Assembly: GCF_021347895.1 (NCBI RefSeq)
Contig: NC_067135.1
Coordinates: forward strand, 1,833,820 to 1,897,819
DNA length: 64,000 nucleotides
Source of the DNA: Acanthochromis polyacanthus
Lineage: Eukaryota; Chordata; Actinopteri; Pomacentridae
Direction: 5' to 3'
Shown: one piece after another, positions 1 through 13,460 of the stretch
Numbering within the stretch: position 1 is the first letter of the stretch
Layout of the letters: each line of letters begins with the position of its first letter
Position numbers and translations under genes: made by a program
Notes under the pieces: model-generated
The model's input: the letters and a program-made list of their open reading frames with translations, nothing else
What the model was told of the DNA's origin: nothing
Database searches by the model: none

Positions 1-1984
1 GACCCAATTCTTGTCTAAAGGGACAAAAACTTGTCTAAAGTGACGTTACCTGTGAACACGATCACCTGCAGCGTACGTGATGCTGCAGGACAGAATCTGG
101 TCCAGCTTCATTCTTCAGGTCTTCTGACCATCCTGATCCATCTGAGGAGATAAAGGAAACGTGTGATTTATGTAATGTGTCCGTTTATCTCTCACAGCTT
201 CTGTTTACCCTCTTATTATGCTCTTTTTCACTGCCGTCACTCCACTTTATTTAAGTTTAATTTATCATCAGGTCGCCTCTAACCCTGTAAGACCCAAATA
301 TAGAAGAAAAAAAGGAAAAATCTTTTCATATACGTTAATAAAAACCTAAATGCAGAAAAAAATTGATGTTGTGTTTCTATATGTTTAACCAAAATATTCA
401 CAGTATGACAGTAAAACTTTGCATAGTGAGAATAATCTTCTAACGTCACTGCAGATGAAGAATCAGACGATTGATTTTTTACAGAAATCACCAAACTGTG
501 TATCTTAGCTGCACAGTGTCAGTCATTTCTGTGTGACTGAACAGCATTGTTGTCTTTTAACCGTGACCCAAACACATCCTAAACCAACTCGTTCTAGTTA
601 CGTAAACTGTAGGGATGGCGGTAAAGAACCAATACATCAGACAAACAACATGTCTGCTTGGTCAAGTACGAGGTCAGACCCGCCTCATGTCACTACGATG
701 ACGAACAGCAGACCTGCCAACATCAAAGTTTAATTTTGTAGAGTCATTAACAGCTTCTACAGGTAACTTAAAACACACCATACTGAACACATGAAAGCTG
801 GAAACTTCTACTTATTGTATGAAAACAAAGCACAGAGGTGGTGGGTTTTATCCTCCTCAGGATTAAAGGTGGAATAAAAAGGACAATATTAACGTTCACA
901 TTGCAAATCAATATTTTTTTTAAATACTAAGTTTATTTTTATTGAAAATGGTATCTGTGAAGTGACTGATCTGTGAAATACTTCTGGTATTTATTTAGCG
1001 GTCGACCTACTTTCTGCAGGTTTTTGCTCATTATAATTTACAGCTATTTGAATGACAACATCTCAGGACAGTTTTTTAACATCTCGATCTAAGTAACTTA
1101 AAGGCGGCCCATTATTTTATGCTAAAAAAGGCAGTGGAGCAGGAATTGGCTTAAATCACTGGAACAGAGCTGCTCCCATTGTGCTGCGAGAAATGTGGAT
1201 AAACTGGAAATGCTGCTGCTGACTGACCAACACTGATCACAGGTGTCACAAACCTCCTCATATTACTGATGTCCGGTTGGTCTGTCAGTGAGTTTAAAGA
1301 ACCAACAATCTGCTGTTTGCGCTCGTTTACCTCCTCCATCTCTTTACAAAACTGTTTCTGTCACATGGAACACAGTTTTCAGACATTCTGTATCATGGAC
1401 CAGGTCTGGACAAGATGACACCAAGGAGCTAAACACAACCTTCATTACCAGATTAACTTCAGACATATTCATTTCTCACGCGGATTTTTTTAATAGTTGT
1501 GTCGCTCTAACTGTGTGATGGATCTGGAGTTTGTGTTTTTGGACTGAATGTAGACCAGTTTAGAGCTGGTTCTGGAGCTGGATTTGGATTCAAGTTTGGA
1601 CTGTTTCAGACTGGATTTGGATCCAAGTCTGACAGGTTTTACACTGGATTCGAAATTGAGTTTTGGACTAAATGTGCTCAGACCATCTGCTGTAGGAGTC
1701 TTTCTGAGTCCGGGAAGATGTTTGGACGTCTGTTGTTCTATCTGTGTCATACTGGACATTTATGAGGTCTCTCTCCTCCTTCATGGTTGTTCTGTTTCCA
1801 TAAAGCTTCAGGCCTTCAGAGGGTTGATCAACTAATCAATCTATAGAAAACATTCAAGCTCTACCAGGAGCTCCGATTAGATTTAGCTTCAAAACACAAA
1901 ATCATCTCTTCCAAAGGTTGAATCTCCTGGTATACTGAGAAAACTGAACTATGCATGTGTGTCTCATGTGTTCGTCCCTCAGGG
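1..1984. other. Non-coding flank, no gene recognised
   Basis: No open frame here resembles a known protein. About 1520-1680 is a degenerate repeat built on phrases like TTTGGACTGGATTTGG. The stretch just before 1985 lies upstream of the TRIM RING exon and may hold its promoter or 5' UTR, but I see no clear TATA box or CpG-rich block. Confidence 0.5.
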
Positions 1985-2835
1985 ATGTCTCTGTACAGCA
2001 GCTTTCTCCTGTCTGACGAGCAGTTCCAGTGCTCCATTTGCCTGGATGTGTTCGCCAACCCTTCATCCACGCCGTGTGGACACAGCTTCTGCATGGCCTG
2101 CATCAACCGATACTGGGACGGACTGAAGGTCTGGTTACTTCTCTCACTTTAACTTTGCTTGTTCTTACTTTATTCCTGCTCTTTCTTTGTCTTCCCTTCC
2201 TTGTTTTCTCCTCTCTGGGTTCATTTGGTTGTGGTTTTAACAGATGTGTTTTTCTGTCCGTGGTCTTCCAGGTCTGCCAGTGTCCTCTGTGTAAGAAGAC
2301 CTTCCAGAAGCGTCCAGACCTGCAGATCAACGGCACGCTGAGAGAAATCACCGAGCAGTTCAGTCTATGAAAGGTGGAGGTGGAGGAGGAGGTGGAGGAG
2401 GAGGAGCTGGGAACGGAGAAGAGGGGAGGAAAGGGAGACGCAGTGATACCGCGAGGATTTATACAACGAGCTGAAGAGGAGGCTGCCTCGGCCTCTGCCA
2501 AAGACTCCCGTGATGCTGAGCAGTGAGGCTCCGACTCCCAGTGAGCTGCTTGTTTATTTCATCCTCCATCAGTACAACACAGCGTCAGTTTACGGTGCAA
2601 ATTAGATCAACAGCACAGAGCCCTTATAAAAGCTGAAGTAAGACCAGGAAAAGTTCTCAGATAAATCTAGGTTTCAGGAAGAGGTTTCAAATGTATGTTG
2701 ACCACAGAGAGACACAACAATGATCATGAAGGGATGGAAAATGACCAACAAACAGGCAAAACACTACCACAAACAAGCACAAAAAACCACAAAGACATGT
2801 AAATGACCACAAATTACACAAAATGAGCATGAGAC

Positions 2836-4085
2836 TCAAAATGACTACGAATGGACACAAAATGACCACAAAGAGACACAAAATGACCACAAAGAGACAT
2901 AAAATGACCACCAACAGACACAAAATGACCACAAAGAGACATAAAATGACCACAAAGAGAAATCAAATTACCACAAAGAGAGACATAAAATGACCACAAA
3001 GAGACATAAAATGACCACAAAGAGACACAAAATGACCACAAAGAGACACAAAATGACCACAAAGAGAATCAAATTACCACAAAGAGACATAAAATGACCC
3101 ACAAAGAGACCACAAATGACCACAAAGAGAATCAAAATTACCACAAAGAGAATCAAAATGACACAAGAGACACAAAACGACACCACTCAACAGACACAAA
3201 ATGACCACCAACAGACACAAAATGACCACAGAGAGACACAAAATGACCACAAAGAGACATAAAATGACCACAAAGAGACACAAAATGACCAACAAACAGA
3301 CCAAAATGACCACAGAGAGACCACAAAATGACCACAGAGACATAAAATGACCACAAAGAGACACAAAACGACCACCAACAGACACAAAATGACCACCAAC
3401 AGACACAAAATGACCACCAACAGACCACAAAATGACCACAAAGAGAATCAAAATTACCACAAAGAGAGACATAAAATGACCACAAAGAGACATAAATGAC
3501 CACAAAGAGACACAAAATGACCACAAGAGAATCAAAATTACCCACAAAGAGACATCAAAATGACCACAAAGAGACACAAACGACCACCAACAGACACAAA
3601 ATGACCACCACAGACACAAACATGACCACAGAGAGACACAAAATGACCACAAAGAGACATAAAATGACCACAAAGAGACACAAAATGACCACCAACAGAC
3701 ACAAAATGACCACAGACGAGACACAAAATGACGCACAAAGAGACATAAAATGACCACCAAAGAGACACAAAATGACCACAAGAGAATCAAAATGAACCAA
3801 CAAAGAGACACAAATGACCACAAAGAGACATAAAATGACCACAAAGAGACACAAAATGACCACAAAGAGAATAAAATTACCCACAAGAGAATCAAAATGA
3901 CCACAAAGAGACACAAAACGACCACCAACCAGACACAAAATTACCACAGGGAGGACACAAAAATGACCACAAACGAGACACCATGACCACAAGAGATACA
4001 AAAAGACCACAAAGAGACACATAAACGACCACAAAGAGACACAAAATGACCACAGAGATGCAACAGAACTACAAAGAGACACAAA
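2836..4085. repeat. 21-bp minisatellite in TRIM intron
   Basis: About 1.2 kb of tandem units close to GACCACAAAGAGACACAAAAT, with many single-base indels and variants such as ACCACCAACAGACAC and AGAATCAAAATTACC. It lies in the intron between TRIM exons 2 and 3. Long open frames on both strands here are artefacts, because the 21-bp period keeps frames open. Confidence 0.95.
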
Positions 4086-4519
4086 TGTTTCTACTGAAGC
4101 TTCTACCATGACCTGGGATGTATGAGAATCTATTCGACATACTTCTAATTCCTTTACTCTTCTAAAGCTGCGGGCAAATAGCTTCCTGTCTTAGATATGA
4201 TAAAATGATCGACTCCTGTTGACCTTTACGCTACTTTTTTTTGATCATCACAGCAGGAGAAGTACAGGTGATTTGAACACAAAGATCCTGAACTAGTTTG
4301 CCCACATGGGAGCGTTTCATGTCATCAGTTAGTCGTGCTCTTCCTGCTGCGACCAGCCAAGACGTCTGATGTGATAAAGTCTGTGTGCATAGTTTCTGAA
4401 GGTACATGAAGGCTGAAAACTGCACAAGGACAAAAAGTATTTAAATGTCTCTAAGTGGTGCAGCGAAAACAGGAAATACACAACAATAAACTGCTTCAGA
4501 TGCAAAAGACTTCAAACAG

Positions 4520-5480
4520 ACTGCTTTGGGATCATTCTGTGAAGGTGTTTATCATTTTGGAGACATTTCAGGTCATTTTGGACAACCACTGAATCATTTT
4601 TAGGAAAGTCTGAAGTAAGGTTGGACACATTTAGTAATTTTGGATGTTTGGTTGTTTTGGACAAAGCTAAAGGATTTGAATCATTTTTTTGACATTTTTT
4701 TAATTCATTCTGGTGAAGCTTCAGTCAATTGGACAAATTTTAGACCACTGTGGAAATATTTTTGTCCTTTGGATTGTTTTTGAGTAAATCTGGACCAAAT
4801 TCTGAGTCAATTTGTAAAAATATTGAATATTTTGTAACAATTTTGCGTAATTCTGAACAAATTTAAGTCACTTTAGGCCAATATTGTGTCATTCACGGAC
4901 AGATGTAGTTATTTTACACCAATTTGGGATAATTTTACATAAGTCTGTAAAATGTTTTTGTCATTTTGACACATTTTAAGTAATTTTGCACAAATTTTGA
5001 GCTTTCAGAGACACACAATGATCATGAAAACATGCAAAATGACCACAAAAAATGCAAAATCATCAAAAAGAGATTTATAATGACCAGAAACAGATGCAAG
5101 TGTTCAAGTTTGCAAAATTAAGAAGTTAAGTTGCTCAAATGTAATGTAGGTAAGAGTCAATTTAATTAGGTTAGCTTTAAATCAACTAATGCATATTTTT
5201 TCTTTTAAATACACATTGTTTCTTGTTAGTCTGAGGTTTTTAGTAATTTTGACCAATATCTTAAACCATTTTGGGCATTTTTCTTGTCATTTTGGACATT
5301 TTTTATTCATTCTATACAACTTTTTATCACTTAATAACATTTAAATTACACACAATATTTAATTACCAGCATCACTATATCAACCTAAACCGTCAAAATA
5401 ATCTTTTCAAAGTCCATGAAAATCCCTAAATTTGATTTTATTTTTAATTTTTGTCCTCTGGATGACTTTTTCAGTGTGGA
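4520..5480. repeat. Degenerate TTTTGGACAAATTT-type intronic repeat
   Basis: Loosely repeated phrases of the form CATTTTGGACAAATTTTGAGT recur every 25-50 bases. Similar DNA is found at 20590-20760 (with its duplicate at 50930-51090) and at 60460-60650. No coding potential is seen. Confidence 0.6.
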
Positions 5481-6962
5481 GTTGCTGCAGGCTGGTAGTC
5501 TGATAGGGATTACTGCTGTACAACATAACTGTGACAAGAAAGTCATAAATCATCAGCAGAATGAGCACCGACACTGAGCTGACCTGAACTCTGTAGTTAG
5601 TATTAATGTATTAACAACCAGGAAGAAACAGCTTTTATACTCAGATTATCAGTATTTTTATATATAAATGTAATAAAATGTGGGTCTTTTTGTGGTCATT
5701 TTGTAACTCTTTACTAATTGTTCATCTTTATATAATAATTCTGTGTTGCCTTGTGGTCTTCTTGATGATTATGCATCTCTTTTTGGTCATTATGAATCTC
5801 TTTTTGATGGTTTTGCATCTCTTTTTGGTCTTTTCTGTTGTGTTTCTCTCTCTAAGGTCCATCCATCTCTGCCTTGCTTCCACCGGTCACACCCTCACTG
5901 CTTCATCGGTACCAAACTACAGTCCACTCGCTGAACTGACCAATGCCATCGCTCCTCCTCCACCTCCGTACCGCTTCAGCGGCCGCAGACGCTTCACTCT
6001 GAGCGGGGCTGAAAGCAGCCGGAGCCTCCCCATCTGTGAGGTCCACCACCGAGGAACTACGGTAAACCTAAACCTGAATCATTTCTAAAGAAAGTTCCAA
6101 CTAGAACCTTCTCAGAATCAGCTGGTTCTGTATCTAAAGGAACATTATTTGATGAAGCAAAGTTTTAAACCCTAAATCTTGGTATTTTTAGGTCATTTGG
6201 ACTTTTTGGGGGTTTTTGCAAAATTTCTAAACACATTTGTGACAGCTTTCTGTCATTTTGAACAATTTTGATCCATTTTGGTTGAGACTAATGATTCTAT
6301 GGAAATTTTTTAGTTGATTGAAATACTTGCCATTGTCGCTATAACACTGTATAAAACAGCAGTAGCACAGTATAACAGTACACAACACACATGTACAGCA
6401 GAAAAGGATTAAAAGTCTCACCTAGTATTAGCTGTACTGTCTCAGCTCAATGATTTTCAGCTGAGACAGTACAAGCTCATTTTCTCCTTGGACCATCTGA
6501 CCAGTCCTTCTGCTCACCTGAACCTTGGAGGCACACTTCCTCTGCTCTGGATTTATCCTGACAGAAATACACAAAAGACATCATACACCAGCCAAGAAGA
6601 AAAACATGGCTAAACTGACCCACATAGTGCTATTTACTGCCCATGTCAGTGAATACACCCAACAGATTTGGTCCACTAACTGTTTAACTGTCAAAAGAAC
6701 AGCTTTTCCACAATGTTCTGCTTCAAAAATAGAACAACTTACATTTTGTAACTGGATTAAAGTCTTACCTTTCAATGTGTTGTCTGTCTGGCCAGCTTTG
6801 GTCGTCAGTTTCCTCTCAGCAGCTAATAGCAGAAAAACGAGACATGAAATTTACCGAACACACCAAGCTAACAGACGTAGCTAACCGACATACCTAACAG
6901 TCATAGCCAACGGACGAAGCCAACAGACCGAGCTCACGCACGCATACGCATACGCACGCACG

Positions 6963-6966
<4 letters not shown>

Positions 6967-7026
<60 letters not shown>
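6967..7026. repeat. (CA)n microsatellite
   Basis: About 30 uninterrupted CA units follow an ACGC-rich lead-in, within the TRIM intron between exons 3 and 4. Confidence 0.97.
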
Positions 7027-7029
<3 letters not shown>

Positions 7030-7820
7030 CTAGCTGACTTAGCGAACACACACAGAGAGAGATGCGTGCGCGCGCTCTAACGCACACGGTTTAAATTTAA
7101 CGTTTATCCGGTAACGTTACTCCTTGGCTAACTTCTTAACATTATCAACAAATGCATAAACCAAACTCCGTCAAAATTTCATGAGAAACTGGTTTACTAA
7201 AGTTCACTACACTTAAGAGAGCTCTCTTTTCTTCTCTCAGTCAGTTACCATTGGACACACCGGACCGTTACCGGACCAAACTACTTCAGTTTGACGTAAA
7301 AATTACAAAATATTGAAGTGAGTTACCTGCTGGAGTCAAAATAGGACAAAATAGTAGAATCTTGATAAGTGAGGTCCAGGAACAGCTTTGGAATAAAACA
7401 GGAGTCCAGACATCTTTGAAGTTCAGGAGGATATTATGATGGCGGCTCCTATCTTTGTGGGAACGATGCAAAATATAGTGCTGAAAATTCCCGCTCGAAA
7501 TACTGTTATGAGTAGTTACAGTAGGGATAGCTCTGCAGGTCTTTCTTCCCTCCTTTCCCGTCTGTCTCCACTGCACCTATCAATAACGCTGTAAAAGTAA
7601 AAAAAAAAATACTGTAATGTGATTCACAGTAAAAAAAAAATAAACAAAAAAACATATATAGATATTTCCTCTAAATTTAGCCTCTCAGTGAATTACCCAT
7701 GATGCATTGCAGCTCTACAGCAACTTACTGTAAACAGGTTCTACAGTAGATTTTTGGTAAACTACAGAAACTTGTTACAGTGAGCATTTTACACACATTT
7801 GAGACTTCATTAAATAAGGT

Positions 7821-8817
7821 TGATGCTAGCATCTGTACTAGAGGTACGGACCCGTACCTGTAGCATCTGTACTAGAGGTACGGACCCGTTAAGGTCACTG
7901 AAGAGCTGGCGCCAGTTAACTACTATTTGCTGCACATTACAGGCAGTTTATATGAATGACTTTGACGGCGAACATTGTATAATTTAACCAAAAATACACC
8001 GTCTCCTCTCACACTTTAGACAATGTAGTTTTTACGCTTTTAGACGCCGTGTCTAAATTGTTTGAAGTCCAGTTCCTATTCATTAGTTTACCGCGTTCAG
8101 TGGTGGAAGTGGCTGACGAACTCCATTGCAAATGTTCCCATTTAATTTCGGACGCTAATTTACAAGATAAAGTTAAGGATGTCGAATATGAAACAAACAC
8201 TCGTGAATGGTGAGGAGCAGCTCTTTAATTCGGCATGAATTAAAAAAACCACAAACTCGATTTACTGTGATATTGTGAGATTTGTTTGTGGTTATGTAAC
8301 TTAGCCATTCAACAGAGTCCGCTAACATTAAAGTGACTGACGTGCAGGGTCTGTGTTGCCAGACGCAGAAAATACGTCAGGGTTTTGTTTAGGTTGTTAA
8401 TATGTAATAGTCTGTCGCTACTTTTGAAGGTAAAAAAATACTTGTAGTTTGCTGGCTGTTAGTTCTGCCATTTGTTTTGTTTGCTGTTTGTGCTTTATTA
8501 GAACAGGGTCACGTGAATAAAAAGTTTTGCTATTTTTAATAGTAGTGCTGATTTCAACCCCCAAATCGCTGTCCGTGAAAAAGTCAGATAATGATATTTA
8601 TAAGACATTATGCATGATAGAAAAGAGAACAGCAGATGACTGACATGACAGGCTCGGCACGCAGATTCACCTCGAATCACGGAAGCGCCTTCATCACTCG
8701 GATTACCAAACCGGCTCATTAATATTTATATACGTCTAATTAATATTTATGATAAGGGAAAGTGCCGTATCCGTAGGCCACAGGCTACGGGTACGGGTCC
8801 GTATCTGTAGACACTAC
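7821..8817. mobile_element. Non-autonomous DNA transposon (MITE-like)
   Basis: Inverted ends share TACGGACCCGTACC-type sequence, at about 7844-7857 and reversed at about 8789-8803. The left end carries the motif GTACTAGAGGTACGGACCCG twice in tandem (7835 and 7870). Flanks are a near-perfect direct repeat, CATTAAATAAGGT at 7808-7820 and CATTAAATAAAGT at 8818-8830, consistent with a long target-site duplication as in Mutator-like elements. There is no transposase frame. Superfamily is uncertain. Confidence 0.5.
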
Positions 8818-11800
8818 CATTAAATAAAGTTACTGTAGATAATCAGCTGATTCTGGAGAGAACAGGGAAGCTCTGGTTGTATTTTATTGACAGACTCATT
8901 TTTCTGTCCCCTTTTGCTATAAATCAATAAAGCTTACTAAAATAGATAGCTGAGGAACATGTCAGAATAATGTGAAACGCTCTCTCCTGTTGGTTTCAGC
9001 TTTATTGCAGGACCGATCAGATGTGTATCTGTCCTGAATGTGAGGAAGAAGATCATCCAGATCACGACGTAGTGACCGTGGAATCAGAATGGATAAACTA
9101 AGGTATGAGACGACAAACAGCCTGATGTTTGCAGTGAATCATTTTTTGTTTAGAGAACAATGACTTGAAGAGGAAGACAGACTTCCAGAGCAGCTTGTCA
9201 GCCTCGCTCACATATAATCCTACAACTCTCAGCCAAACATGACGGAAGTTAGACCTTCTGTAAAATGAGCTGAACTGTGGAGAATCTGAGGGATTAAATC
9301 CAGTCTAACACATCCGTGCTTCAGAAAAGATTTCCCTTGCTGGGATTTGGGATCCAAAACTAAGTTCTGTAAAAGGTTTTTGGCAGAACTTTGGCCTGGA
9401 ATTTTTTCTATTTTCACCTTCAGAAAAACACTTATAACCTGTAAAACCAGTGACAAAGAAAACAAACAAAACCTGATACAGCAGAGCAACACAGCTGTCT
9501 AAAACCACATGCACTAACTCGACTGACAGATATTTTAAAACTTTTCACATTTGCTAATTTGTAGTAAACACACAACACTGTTAAGTCTAATGATATTAAC
9601 ACATGTGCAGAGCTGGACTGAGACAAAAAAAATCATTCATTACATTTTGGCCAAAGCACAACCCCATCTAAAATATGAATCAATAAAAATACTGAAGCTG
9701 TGTGATTAAAAAGAGACAAGAAATAAGATAAATACCTTCAAAAAGCAGCGCTGCAAAATGAATTAGTCCTGTGAGGCCACATAGAATAAGAAATAAAGAA
9801 GTAAACTTAGAGGTTAATTTAGAGGTTTAGGTTAATGTCGCTGAAGTTCTGACTGTGTGTTCAGGTTCTGCTGAGTGGATCAGAGCAGAAGATCCAGGAG
9901 ATGATCAGACAGAGACTCAGGAAGATCGATGAGATCAGGACGTCTGTCAGTGAGCTGCAGGTAAAAACTAACTCACCTGTTCTCCTGGCTACATTTATAA
10001 TCAGTATTTTATCATAAACACACTCTGTCACTGAGGTTTGATTGGTTTTCCCTAACATTTCACAGCTTCAACTAATGTTTTCAGCAAATTTTCACTTGGG
10101 TTTCCTGATTACTTCATAATTATTTAGGTTTTGGCAGTTTATTTAAGTTCATTTCCTCTAATTCTGGAGATTTTGTCCTTAATTTTCTGCCCGATTCACA
10201 TGTTTTGGTGATGATCAATTGATGCTTGACTCCAAATTTTTTGATCAAAAGGTTCTAATTAACTGACTTATTTCTTAATTTATTTCTTAGAAGTGGCTTC
10301 AATCAAATTTCTGATCACATGCATCTTTTTTTCCAGTTTTAACTTAAACAATTTTCAAGTGGATCATCAATTTCAATGATTTTAATTCACTAATTTGCAA
10401 TTTTATTTTAAAAAACGTGTCTATTCCTTTAATATCTCCCTTAAAAAATCTTAAATTAATTAAATTGTGAAAATTCTACATTTTATGTCAGAATGTTCAT
10501 ATGTTTTACTGATGTTATTTGAAATTTTCCAGTTTATTAACTGGTTTTATGGCAATGTTTATGATAAAAGATAATAAATAATCACTTCTAAAGGTTTCAA
10601 CTCGCTGATTGTTCCTAATTATTGTCGTTTTGTTCTACTTGTGTATTTCAGATTTTTCCCATTTTTTTTCTTGAACTTTCGTGATTCTATGCAGGTTTTA
10701 CTCAAACTTTCTATGAGTTTTCCCCCTTTGTCAAAATTTAAGTTTAATCTTTTAGTCCGATTTTGTGCAATTTTGACACGTATTAATGATTTCTCTGTCA
10801 AATTTGATGTTTTATGTAGGGGCTAGCACATTGCATTTATCTGTAGGTATGGCATGTTTTGTCTAATTTTTGAGGTTTTACTGTGCAAAGGGATTTCTGT
10901 TCAGCTCGAAAAGTAAAAGTTGGTACACGGTGATGGTAACCTAGGTGTGTTTTTATGACATTTTGGACCTCCTCAGCTGAAGGTGGAGCGGGAGACGGCG
11001 GGTAACGTCCGTCTGTTCTCCACGTTGGTGTCGGCCATCGAACGCTCCCAGGCCGAGCTGATGGAGGTGGTGGAGATGAGCAGGAGGGCGGCGGAGCACC
11101 AGGCCGACACCATGATCCGGCAGCTGGAGCTGGAGGTGGAGGAGCTGAGGGGGAGGGAGACCGCCCTCGCCGAGCTCGCCCAATCAGACGACTGCATCCA
11201 CTGTGTGAAGGTGGGTGAGAGTTTAAGGTTCAATTTATGAAGAACAAACCGAGCAGATATCTGACTTCCTTTCATTTGTGTCCACCTTCCTCCCCAGACG
11301 TTCCACACTGTCCAGCCCCTCCGCCAACCAAAGACTGGTCAGCTGCCTCAAGTGAAGTCGGATCTAGGAACTGGAACCATCTACAGTCTCCTGGCTGTGC
11401 TGGTGGAAAAAGTTCCAAGAAGAACTGAAGAACGTTTGCAGAAAACGGTGAATGCAACATAAAACACACAGAAGACAGGAAGACATAAACACGAAACACA
11501 GATAACTCTGGCAGAATAAACTAATAAAGGTGGCAAAGTCAGACACTACAACAGATGAGGTGGTTGGTTTTTAGTCGAGCTGTACGACCTGATATGGAGG
11601 GGAGATTGGGGTAAGATTGCCCCCTACAGGTACTGTTATGCTATTTTAGCTTGCTGGCAGCACTAGCATGTTAGCTTCATTACTAGAGGCTAATCAACCA
11701 GCCTGACTGATGACTTGACATTATTATTATGCACACAATTAAAATATCAGTGATAATAAAGATACAGGAAAGTTCTGGGCTTATAAATTCTACATGAAGA

Positions 11801-12639
11801 GGCAATAATCACGTGTTTTTAAAAAAGGTAAATGTAATTTCTGTATGTTTCGCTAACATTATGCTGGCAGTTAAAGTCAGCAATTTCCACATCTGTTCAC
11901 CCTAAACATACATCTTGTGCTGTAATATATTATTTATACAATGAATGTTTTTAATAGGAAATGTGACGTTTCTAAAGACTGTTTTTACCCCAGTTAACTC
12001 TATAATTGCTGCATGTAGCTTTAAGTTCAGTTCATTAACGTCGTACTGCAGGTTATTTCTGTAACTGCTGATCACACCAACATTTAATCCGTAACATGAA
12101 CTTTTTTCCACAACACTGCAGTATGTTTGTGAATTAAACTCTTATTACTCTCTTTGTTTGAGTTCAGGTTTCCTGCCCTGGTGGTAGAACCCAGTCCGGT
12201 CCGGTCTCAGCCCAGTGAGTGTTTTCTGTCTTTACACTGATTACAGATGTTCACACTGAATCACATCTGCTGCTAACACATACATAGAAACACTAGTGAC
12301 TAACTGAGTGTTTCTGTTGGTTCTGCAGGGATGAAGAGGGTCCAGGAATTGCTCGTATGTTACGTCACACTTCTGTACAGCAACACAATGCAGACATTTA
12401 CTAAATAGAATAATAAATAATAACCCCTGTTTGTGTTCCTTCTCTACAGTGGATGTAACTCTGGACTGTAACACCGCTCACCCCAGACTGGTTCTGTCAG
12501 AGGACATGAAGATGTGAGAGGCTGTTAAATTAAATATACTAACTCACTTTTAGCACACAAACCTGTATGTCATGTAGAAATGTTTAGCAAATGTATAGAC
12601 AGAATTACATAAATCACAGGAAAGCTATTCCATCTTAGA

Positions 12640-13460
12640 TCATCAACTGGCTTCTGCTCAAACATCTCTGATTTACCTGAATGTTGCTTATTTATCATAA
12701 GCTATGAATGCTTATAGTAAAAGAGAAAAGCTGGTAGCTAAGGTTAGCTAATGGCTGTATGTCGTAATAATGGTAAACTAAACATACGGAATATGTTTAA
12801 CATGAAATTCTTGGGCCAAAATGAAAATAAAGTTATTTTTATTGATCTCATACTGTTATGCTACATTAGCTTACTGTAGCACTAGCTACCCAGCTAACTG
12901 GTTGACTGTGTGTTAAACTAATAATTTTATGCTACTTTAGCTTCCATTACCACTAGCTACCTAGCAAACTAACTGACTTAATTTAGCAAAAATGTGTGGC
13001 CAGCTTGCTGAAGCACTAGTTATGTAGCTAGCGAACTGACTTGATGTTAAACTCTTCATAATATGCTTATTAGCTTGCTAAAACACTAGCTACTTAGCTA
13101 ACTAGCCGACTGTTAAATTGATACCTGTTCCAGCATCCTAGCAAAGAACCCATTTTATGGTTTACTTGCTTGCTGTAGCACCTAGCTCCTAAGCTATACC
13201 ATTGATTTATTTAAACTAATAATGCTATGCTATATTAGCTTGCTGAAACACAAGCTACCCAGCTAACTAATTGACTCTATATGAAACAAATAATGTTATG
13301 CTGTATCAGATTGTTTAACATTAGCTACCATGATAATAATTAATAATGTTATGCTATTCTATCTTGCTCAAGAGCTAGCTAACTTCCTGACTAGCTAATA
13401 AGCTATGTTATATTAGCTTGCTGCAGTACTAGCAGCAGCAAGCTAATATAGCAGAACTGA
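12640..13460. repeat. Degenerate GCTA-rich repeat in TRIM intron
   Basis: Irregular repeats of about 80-90 bp built on ATGCTATATTAGCTTGCTG and CACTAGCTACCTAGCTAACT motifs. Non-coding. Confidence 0.65.

Noticed and set aside
2836..4085. CRISPR-like array
   Set aside because: Repeats are contiguous 21-bp units without unique spacers, in an animal genome.
2687..4109. Long minus-strand open frames rich in Leu, Cys, Val and Trp, up to 284 codons
   Set aside because: They are translations of the 21-bp minisatellite; the period is a multiple of three, so frames stay open by chance.
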